DNA from: Bacillota bacterium
Lineage (GTDB): Bacteria > Bacillota > Clostridia > Oscillospirales > Acutalibacteraceae
DNA: 64,000 nt
Reading direction: 5' to 3'
Assembly (NCBI GenBank): GCA_023410445.1
Contig: JAEYPT010000006.1
Coordinates: 248,001 to 312,000 of the forward strand
Part shown: positions 58,593 through 64,000 of the stretch, piece after piece
How the letters are laid out: the number at the start of each line of letters is the position of its first letter
How positions within the stretch are numbered: the stretch's first letter is position 1
Notes under the pieces: generated by a model
Database searches by the model: none
What the model saw: only the letters and a program-made list of their open reading frames with translations
Told to the model about the DNA's origin: nothing
Position numbers and translations under genes: made by a program

Positions 58593-59972
58593 TCAAATGA
58601 AAAACCTTACCGCTTTTTTCAGCACCGAAAGCAGGTAAAAAAGCAGACAGCCCGATACCGCCGGGAACAGAATCCACCAGGAAATATCAACCTTCAGGCG
58701 GGCCGTTTTCAGGAGGCGGTTAATGCTCAACGAAGCGTTGTAGATTTCACTGAAAAACAAAACGGCAATATACGCGCGGATTCCGAACAGCGGCAGCAGC
58801 TGCCAGATGAGAAAAACCCGGATGCAGGAATCGCTGAAATTGTACTTGAGCGAATACATCTGCTGGTCGAGGCCCTTGAGCATATTGTCCACCACGTTGT
58901 CGAGGTACATCAGCGGGGCAATCGGCGCCATGATGCGCAGGATGTTGCCGGCCTGAGCATCCCCGAAGAACGCGCTTCCAAGTTCTTCCGCAAAGGCGAT
59001 AAACACCGCCGAGGTCAGGAACCCAAACATCAGCGTGAAACGGAACGCTCTCGCCGCATTCCGCTCCACGCTCTCCCGTTTTCCGCTGGCGCTGTCCTCC
59101 GCAATTTCCGGAATCAGCAGCATGGCGACCGAGCTGATGAACGACATTGGGAAAAAGAGAATCGGCATCACCATGCCCTGCATTACGCCGTACTGGGCGA
59201 GCGCGTCCGCCCCGCCCGCGCCGAACTTTTTCAGCCCGACCGGAATGAGCACGTTCTCCGCACTGAACAGCGCGCTGCGCAGGAACGACCCGGTCAGCAT
59301 CGGCGCGGCGATGTGAACGACGCTGTGCAGCGTCCCCTCCCCGTTCCGGCAGGGCATGCCGCGTTTTCGCACATAAATCAAAAAGGCTGGTACAATGTAC
59401 ACAAGCGATGCGACTTCCCCCAGGGTGGAAGCCATCATCAGGGCATTGAGCGGCGGGAGCGGCGAAGAAGTCAGCAACAGAATGGAGAGTCCGATGGTGA
59501 CCGCCTGCTCCCAGAATTCGCCGAGCACTGGAACCAGCGTATTGCGGTTTGCGAAAAAATATCCCTTCAGGCAGGCGCAGGCCGCGAGAAACGGCAGGCC
59601 GGGCGCAAGCAGCTTGAGCGGCACGGCCGCCGCCGGGGTGCCGATAAAGCGCTCCGCCGCAAAATCAGCGCCGAAAAACAGGACTCCCGCCGCGAGAAAG
59701 CTCAGTGCCAGAGCCAGCCGGAGACAGCTCATCACACAGCTTTTCGATCCGCGCCCCTCTGCGACCAGCCTTGTGACGGCGAGACCGATGCCGGAGGTGC
59801 ACGCCGTAATGCCAAGCGCAAAGATGGAAAAAATCAGCTGGTACAGCCCCATGCCGCTCGCGCCGATCCTTCCGGTGATATAGGCGCGGAACCACAGCCC
59901 CGTGAACCGCAGCACAACGGAACCGACGGTCAACAGCGCGGCATTCCGGAAAAAAGCGCGTTTTCTGTTCAT
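58593..59972 (-). CDS. SpoVB/MurJ-like polysaccharide flippase
   Basis: A 459-residue MVF/MOP-superfamily exporter with about 12-14 helices. The opening (LTVGSVVLRFTGLWFRAYIT, GRIGASGMGLYQLIFSIF) and FFPMSFISSVAMLLIPEIAE are typical of stage V sporulation protein B-like flippases, which move lipid-linked cell-wall or spore-cortex precursors. The true substrate is unknown. It is divergent from prmA. Confidence 0.87.
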   Translation of the reverse strand: MNRKRAFFRNAALLTVGSVVLRFTGLWFRAYITGRIGASGMGLYQLIFSIFALGITACTSGIGLAVTRLVAEGRGSKSCVMSCLRLALALSFLAAGVLFFGADFAAERFIGTPAAAVPLKLLAPGLPFLAACACLKGYFFANRNTLVPVLGEFWEQAVTIGLSILLLTSSPLPPLNALMMASTLGEVASLVYIVPAFLIYVRKRGMPCRNGEGTLHSVVHIAAPMLTGSFLRSALFSAENVLIPVGLKKFGAGGADALAQYGVMQGMVMPILFFPMSFISSVAMLLIPEIAEDSASGKRESVERNAARAFRFTLMFGFLTSAVFIAFAEELGSAFFGDAQAGNILRIMAPIAPLMYLDNVVDNMLKGLDQQMYSLKYNFSDSCIRVFLIWQLLPLFGIRAYIAVLFFSEIYNASLSINRLLKTARLKVDISWWILFPAVSGCLLFYLLSVLKKAVRFFI

Positions 59973-60092
59973 CTGCCAACACCCTTGCTATCCTTGTTAT
60001 TCAAGTGTATTCGCAGGACGGCAAAAATAAGTCTGTATTTTTTCCGGTCAATTCGCTATAATGGGAACAAACCCAAAAAATGGAGGACTACC

Positions 60093-61010
60093 ATGGACTG
60101 GACGGAAGTTAAAATTACGGTGGATGCCGAGGACGCGGAAAATGCGGAAAACATCGCGCAGATGACGGTGCCTTACGGAATCTACATTGAGGACTATTCC
60201 CACCTGAACGAAGAGGTGGAGGAAATCGCCCACATCGACCTCATTGACGAAGAACTGCTGAAAAAAGACCGCACCAAAACGGTTGTGCACGTATACATTA
60301 GCCCGGAGGAAAGCCCCGCGGAGGCGATCGCGTTCCTGAACGAGCGGTATACCGCCGCGGGAATCCGTTCCCGGATCGAAACCGCCCCCTGTGTGCAGGA
60401 GGATTGGATCAACAACTGGAAAAAATACTTTCACCCCATCCCCGTTGGGAAGAAGCTTCTGATCCGCCCCTCGTGGGAGGATACGGAAAACCCGGAGAAC
60501 CGCGTCGTGCTGAATCTGGAGCCCGGCATCGCGTTCGGCACCGGCACGCACGAAACCACCCGCCTGTGCATGGAGTTCTTGGAGGAATATGTTACTCCCG
60601 GCAGCAAACTGCTGGACGTCGGCTGCGGAAGCGGCATTCTTTCGGTGGCGGGACTTCTGCTCGGTGCTGAGAGCGCCATCGGCGTCGACATCGACCCGCT
60701 CGCGGTGAAAACCGCCGTGCAGAACGCGGAGCGGAACGAAGTTTCCGACCGCTTCACCGGCATCTGCGGCAGTCTTACCGAGCAGGTAAACGGTACGTTT
60801 AACGTTGTCGCGGCGAACATCGTCGCAGACGTGGTCATTGAGCTGACGAAGGGAATCGGCCGTTTTCTTGCCCCCAACGCCGTTTTCCTCATGAGCGGCA
60901 TCATCGACGAGCGGGAAAACGACGTGCTCGCGGCGCTGGAGCAGAATTTCCGCCTTATTGGCCGGAAAGAGGAAAAAGGCTGGGTCGCTCTGGCAGCAAA
61001 GCTGAAATAA
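60093..61010 (+). CDS. prmA: Ribosomal protein L11 methyltransferase
   Basis: A 305-residue SAM-dependent methyltransferase. An N-terminal L11-recognition domain (MDWTEVKITVDAEDAENA) precedes the catalytic domain with GTGTHETTRLCMEFLE, SAM motif LDVGCGSGILSVAG and NIVADVVIEL. RBS TGGAGG 7 nt before ATG 60093. A -10 TATAAT at 60057-60062 has only a poor -35. YbaK and GNAT genes follow with about 25-nt gaps. Confidence 0.95.
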   Translation: MDWTEVKITVDAEDAENAENIAQMTVPYGIYIEDYSHLNEEVEEIAHIDLIDEELLKKDRTKTVVHVYISPEESPAEAIAFLNERYTAAGIRSRIETAPCVQEDWINNWKKYFHPIPVGKKLLIRPSWEDTENPENRVVLNLEPGIAFGTGTHETTRLCMEFLEEYVTPGSKLLDVGCGSGILSVAGLLLGAESAIGVDIDPLAVKTAVQNAERNEVSDRFTGICGSLTEQVNGTFNVVAANIVADVVIELTKGIGRFLAPNAVFLMSGIIDERENDVLAALEQNFRLIGRKEEKGWVALAAKLK

Positions 61011-61039
61011 AAATCCTGCCGAGCAGAAAGGAACGGAAC

Positions 61040-61504
61040 ATGGACGCTTACGAGGAAAAACTGCATGTTTCTATTGAAAAGCAAGGCATTGCCGCCGAAC
61101 AGCTTTTTTTCTCCGGCTCCTGCCATTCCGTGCGGGAAGCCGCAGACGCTTCCGGAGCAGCGGAAGACGAATTTGTCAAAAATATCTGCATGATCGGGCC
61201 CGACGGGCAGCTGATCGTTGCAATTGTAAAGGGTGAGGACCGGGCAAGCACCACTCGCGTTGGAAAAGCACTGAATATCGAGCCACCCCGGACCGCCGAA
61301 CTCGCAGAAATTCTGGAGAAAACGGGCTATCCCTGCGGCGGGGTGCCGTCCTTCGGTTACCAAGCCACATTTCTAATCGATCCGAAGGTCCTGGAAAAGG
61401 AAACCGTCTATACCGGGGGAGGCTCCGAGCACTCCCTCGTCCGCATTGCAAGCGCGGAGCTGCTGCGGGTAAGCGGCGGCACGGTCGCAAGAATCCGGAA
61501 ATAG
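61040..61504 (+). CDS. YbaK/EbsC-type aminoacyl-tRNA deacylase
   Basis: A 154-residue YbaK-domain protein (HSVREAADASGAAEDEFVKN, VAIVKGEDRAS, PFGYQ-like PSFGYQATFLIDP, YTGGGSEHSLVRI). Family members hydrolyse misacylated tRNAs such as Cys- or Ala-tRNA-Pro. That suits the short ProRS at 42748-44184, which has no editing domain, although the genes are 17 kb apart. Confidence 0.88.
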   Translation: MDAYEEKLHVSIEKQGIAAEQLFFSGSCHSVREAADASGAAEDEFVKNICMIGPDGQLIVAIVKGEDRASTTRVGKALNIEPPRTAELAEILEKTGYPCGGVPSFGYQATFLIDPKVLEKETVYTGGGSEHSLVRIASAELLRVSGGTVARIRK

Positions 61505-61530
61505 CTCTGATAGCCAAGAAGGAATCGAAC

Positions 61531-62037
61531 ATGGAAATTGAAATTCGGCGCGCCGGAACTGAGGATGCGCACGAAATCAGTAAAATCTATGCCCTGAGCT
61601 GGAAAACAGGATACCGCGGAATGATCCCGCAGGATTACCTCGATTCGCTCAGTGAGGATTACTGGACCCCGAAATTCCAAAAATGGCTTTCGGATGGAAC
61701 GATGAGCGCTGAACTTCTCTCAGCGGACGGCGCGCCCGCCGGAGCGGTCGCCTTTGGAAAATCGCGCGACGAAAAGCTGCCGGAGTGGGGAGAAATCGTT
61801 TCCCTTTACCTGAAGCCGGAGTATTTTCGCCTCGGCTTTGGCACTTTCCTGATGAAGGATACATTCCGGTACTTCCGGGAAAACGGATACCGGGACTGCT
61901 ACTTGTGGGTGCTACGGGAAAATGAACGTGCGCAGGCTTTTTACCGTTCGCTCGGCTTCACGATGACAGAGGACACGGTTTCCTATTATATAGGCGAAAA
62001 AACAATCACGGATTTCCGCTGCGTTCTTCACCTGTAA
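61531..62037 (+). CDS. GNAT family N-acetyltransferase
   Basis: A 168-residue GNAT protein. The acetyl-CoA loop is seen as YLKPEYFRLGFGTFLMKD (R-x-x-G-x-G/A variant) and motif B as CYLWVLRENERAQAFYRSLGF. The opening IEIRRAGTEDAHEISKIY is usual for RimI-like enzymes. The substrate is unknown. It ends the prmA cluster; a strong terminator follows. Confidence 0.9.
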   Translation: MEIEIRRAGTEDAHEISKIYALSWKTGYRGMIPQDYLDSLSEDYWTPKFQKWLSDGTMSAELLSADGAPAGAVAFGKSRDEKLPEWGEIVSLYLKPEYFRLGFGTFLMKDTFRYFRENGYRDCYLWVLRENERAQAFYRSLGFTMTEDTVSYYIGEKTITDFRCVLHL

Positions 62038-62040
62038 ACG

Positions 62041-62074
62041 AAGGCTCCAAAGCAAATGCTTTGGAGCCTTTTCT
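62041..62074 (+). terminator. Terminator after the GNAT gene
   Basis: Perfect 14-bp stem AAGGCTCCAAAGCA/TGCTTTGGAGCCTT followed by TTCTG. Confidence 0.88.
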
Positions 62075-62094
62075 GTATGTTCCCATTTCCAGCC

Positions 62095-62964
62095 TTATGG
62101 AATGATCAGGTGTTTTTCTCCGATATCCCTTGCCATTCCGCCGACCCGTACTCTGCGGATTTCTCCCCCGTCCACGGTCAGCTCCGCGCGGATTTCGGAG
62201 GGCCTGCCCATCGAATCGCCCTGTTGAAAGATCAAATGCTCCGTGCTCTCTGTAAGAACGCTCTGTCGAAACAGGTAACAGGCCAGCGCGCCGTTTGAGG
62301 TTCCCGTCGCCGCTTCCTCCGGAATCTCGTAAAGCGGTGCGAAGTTCCGGCAGTGAGCCGTAGCTTTCCCCTCGGTTTTCAACGTGAACAGGTGATACCC
62401 GATGACGCCATATTTCCGGCTTACCTCCGTCACCTTCCGAAAGTCCGGCTGTATCATAAGCAATTGCTTCATGGATTTGATGGGAATCAGAATATCCCGC
62501 AGGCCGGTTGAAACAATCTGTGCGGGAAGACCGGGCAGAAAAGCGTCCTCCGAAACCCGGAGTGAATCGGCCAGCTCGGCCTTGTCCACACATTCCAGGA
62601 ACTGCGGAAGACTCTGGTCCATAAAGACGGCACCGTCTGGCCGGATTTCGACCGGCAATATTCCAGCCCGAGTCTCCTGCGTATAGCATCCCGGGCGGAG
62701 AACGCCGGTGCTTCCCATGAAAAAATAGGTCGCAACGGTGGCATGCCCACACAGATTCACCTCCGCTGCGGGTGTAAAGAATCTTACCTTGACATCCGCC
62801 AAATTAGATTTTGCGACAAAAGCCGTCTCCGAAAACCCGATTTCGGCAGAAATATGAAGCATTTGCTTATCGGTTAAGCCATCCGCATGGAGTACTACCC
62901 CCGCGGGGTTTCCCCCTCCGGATTGCCGAGCAAATGCGTTCAGCGTATAGGCTTGGATTTCCAT
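62095..62964 (-). CDS. PhzF family isomerase/epimerase
   Basis: A 289-residue protein of the diaminopimelate-epimerase fold (AFARQSGGGNPAGVVL, IGFSETAFV with the catalytic Glu, EVNLCGHATVATYFF, EEAATGTSNGALACYL). PhzF proper isomerises a phenazine precursor; most relatives, as here without phenazine genes, have unknown substrates. It has a promoter at 63004-63032 and is divergent from the next gene. Confidence 0.9.
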   Translation of the reverse strand: MEIQAYTLNAFARQSGGGNPAGVVLHADGLTDKQMLHISAEIGFSETAFVAKSNLADVKVRFFTPAAEVNLCGHATVATYFFMGSTGVLRPGCYTQETRAGILPVEIRPDGAVFMDQSLPQFLECVDKAELADSLRVSEDAFLPGLPAQIVSTGLRDILIPIKSMKQLLMIQPDFRKVTEVSRKYGVIGYHLFTLKTEGKATAHCRNFAPLYEIPEEAATGTSNGALACYLFRQSVLTESTEHLIFQQGDSMGRPSEIRAELTVDGGEIRRVRVGGMARDIGEKHLIIP

Positions 62965-63003
62965 GAATAAAATTTCTCCTTCTGAGGCCCGTTTTTACCG
63001 AAA

Positions 63004-63032
63004 AGAATATCATCCGGCATTGTTTCTGTCAA
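63004..63032 (-). promoter_or_regulatory. Promoter of the PhzF gene
   Basis: Minus strand: perfect -35 TTGACA (63032-63027), 17-bp spacer, -10 TATTCT (63009-63004). Confidence 0.75.
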
Positions 63033-63089
63033 GCCATGGTCGAAGTGAATTTTCGCTTCTCATATGTTATAATTCTCTCGGGGAGATGA

Positions 63090-63674
63090 TTGAAATTGAA
63101 GGTTTTTATTGTTTACTGCCATCCGAGTGAAAAATCCTTTACAACAAAGGTATTCAACGCTTTCTGCGACGGCCTGCGGGAAGCAGGTCACACGTACGTT
63201 GTTTCCGACCTGTATGCGATGAATTTCCGGGCGGACCTGTCGCCGGAGGAATACGAGCGGGAAGGACATTACCGGGAAAACCTTCCCGTGCCGCCGGATG
63301 TTTTGGCTGAGCAGGAAAAGATCAACGCCTGCGACTGCATCGCGTTCGTATACCCAATCTGGTGGGCCGACTGCCCGGCGAAGCTGAAGGGCTGGTTTGA
63401 CCGGGTTCTGACAGTCGGATTCGCATATGCCACAGACCACAATACGATGCACCCTGTACGAAAAGCCTTGTTTTTGTGCACCGCCGGGCACAGCGCGGAA
63501 AAACTGGAAGCGCAGGGCATCGCGCAGAGTATGCGGGTTGTCGCGCTGAACGACCGGATTCATACCCGCGCAGAGTCGTCGGAAATGATCATCCTCGGCG
63601 GTCAGGTGGAACACAACGAAGCCAAGATGCAGAACAATCTCCGTACGGCTTACGAAGCCGGAAAGAACCTATAA
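63090..63674 (+). CDS. NAD(P)H oxidoreductase, flavodoxin-like fold (KefF/MdaB type)
   Basis: A 194-residue quinone-reductase-like protein (VFIVYCHPSEKSFTTKV for the flavin phosphate, VYPIWWADCPAKLKGWFDRV, the family YPLWW.. motif). It probably reduces quinones or other electrophiles with NAD(P)H and bound flavin. The start is TTG 63090 or TTG 63096 after GGGGAG; a TATAAT at 63068-63073 gives a short leader. Confidence 0.87.
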   Translation: MKLKVFIVYCHPSEKSFTTKVFNAFCDGLREAGHTYVVSDLYAMNFRADLSPEEYEREGHYRENLPVPPDVLAEQEKINACDCIAFVYPIWWADCPAKLKGWFDRVLTVGFAYATDHNTMHPVRKALFLCTAGHSAEKLEAQGIAQSMRVVALNDRIHTRAESSEMIILGGQVEHNEAKMQNNLRTAYEAGKNL

Positions 63675-63676
63675 AA

Positions 63677-63716
63677 AGGCCCGGAAAGCGACCTGTACCG
63701 CTTTTCGGGCCTCTTT
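63677..63716 (+). terminator. Terminator after the oxidoreductase gene
   Basis: Stem AGGCCCGGAAAGCG/CGCTTTTCGGGCCT (14 positions, one G-T) followed by CTTTAT. Confidence 0.85.
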
Positions 63717-63727
63717 ATAGGTAAGCT

Positions 63728-64000
63728 TCAATCCTTTACCGCGACAACTTCAATTTCTACCAGAACGTTCTTCGGCAGGGTTTTCACCGCGACACACGAC
63801 CGCGCCGGTTTGCCTGTAAAGTACTTTTCATAGACAGCATTAAAGGCCGCGAAATCGCTCATATCTGCGAGAAAGCAGGTGGTTTTTACCACATTTTCGT
63901 AACCGGTTCCTGCCGCCTTTAAAATGGCGCCAACATTTTTCAGTGCCTGCTCGCCCTGAACGGTAATATCGCCCTGCGCGATTTCGCCGGTGGAGGGAAC
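63728..64000 (-). CDS. ridA: RidA family enamine/imine deaminase, C-terminal part
   Basis: The last 90 residues of a RidA protein; the start lies beyond the window. GDITVQGEQALKNVGAIL, VVKTTCFLADMSDF, GKPARSCVAVKTLPKN with the conserved Arg and VEIEVVAV with the conserved Glu fit active RidA, which hydrolyses reactive enamines from PLP enzymes such as threonine dehydratase. Confidence 0.92.
   Translation of the reverse strand, partial: VPSTGEIAQGDITVQGEQALKNVGAILKAAGTGYENVVKTTCFLADMSDFAAFNAVYEKYFTGKPARSCVAVKTLPKNVLVEIEVVAVKD

Noticed and set aside
58590..60092. Upstream extension of prmA by about 500 residues
   Set aside because: The extension is antisense to the flippase gene; the prmA domain begins at MDWTEVK with its own RBS.

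Overview
The window reads as chromosome of an anaerobic, low-GC-phylum Firmicute of class Clostridia, most likely an Oscillospirales/Ruminococcaceae-type organism with a moderately high GC content. The evidence is the Clostridia-type spc cluster (secY-adk-map-KOW protein-infA-rpmJ-rpsM), zinc forms of S14, S4 and L36, the pyrK/pyrD pair of a class 1B dihydroorotate dehydrogenase, a Na+-translocating decarboxylase beta subunit, a SpoVB-like flippase and consensus sigma-A promoters with AGGAGG ribosome binding sites. I see no tRNA, rRNA, CRISPR array, intact insertion sequence or prophage. The organism name is an inference.

Layout. 1-2.8 kb: a membrane-fusion/efflux adaptor (cut by the window edge) beside its two-component system; both promoter regions carry the same four-slot, 11-bp-period direct repeat. 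2.8-9.6 kb: lytic transglycosylase, patatin-like lipase, thioredoxin reductase, glutathione peroxidase, release factor 3 and a DegV protein. 9.6-10.9 kb: niacin uptake gene niaX and its repressor niaR, with a palindromic operator. 10.97-11.57 kb: a gene-free stretch that has its own strong minus-strand promoter, many local hairpins and a terminator, i.e. a candidate large structured non-coding RNA of about 560 nt. 11.6-13.3 kb: a DUF1292 protein, a probable 6S RNA and a second DegV. 13.3-21.4 kb (minus): a pyrimidine operon (ydcF-like, pyrC, transglutaminase-like, pyrF, pyrK, an Ntn-hydrolase, pyrD, a 49-residue Cys-rich protein, histidine phosphatase, ruvX). 21.5-23.9 kb: serC-serA. 24-24.7 kb: tandem paralogous small membrane proteins.

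24.95-40.8 kb (minus): the complete S10-spc-alpha ribosomal superoperon, 32 genes from rpsJ to rplQ including secY, adk, map, infA and rpoA, with a 300-nt leader that contains a terminator-like hairpin. 40.8-46.2 kb (minus): two exported proteins, prolyl-tRNA synthetase behind a decarboxylase beta subunit and its small OadG-like partner, and acyl carrier protein. 46.2-57.1 kb: aromatic amino acid biosynthesis. An AroE-AroK fusion stands alone, a PAS-GGDEF protein lies convergent to it, and then a long operon aroF-tyrA-aroB-aroA-aroC-Fe/S flavoprotein-pheA is preceded by a 46-codon, tyrosine-rich leader peptide and an intrinsic terminator, the hallmark of ribosome-mediated attenuation. 57.1-64 kb: membrane proteins, a SpoVB-like flippase, prmA, YbaK, a GNAT acetyltransferase, PhzF, a flavodoxin-fold oxidoreductase and a RidA gene cut by the edge.

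The most promising undescribed items are the unassigned ~560-nt RNA (10966-11531), the Tyr leader/attenuator (49521-49785), the shared response-regulator operator, and the Cys-rich micro-protein translated in overlap with both neighbours in the pyrimidine operon. No search or folding program was run; all structures and promoters were found by eye.
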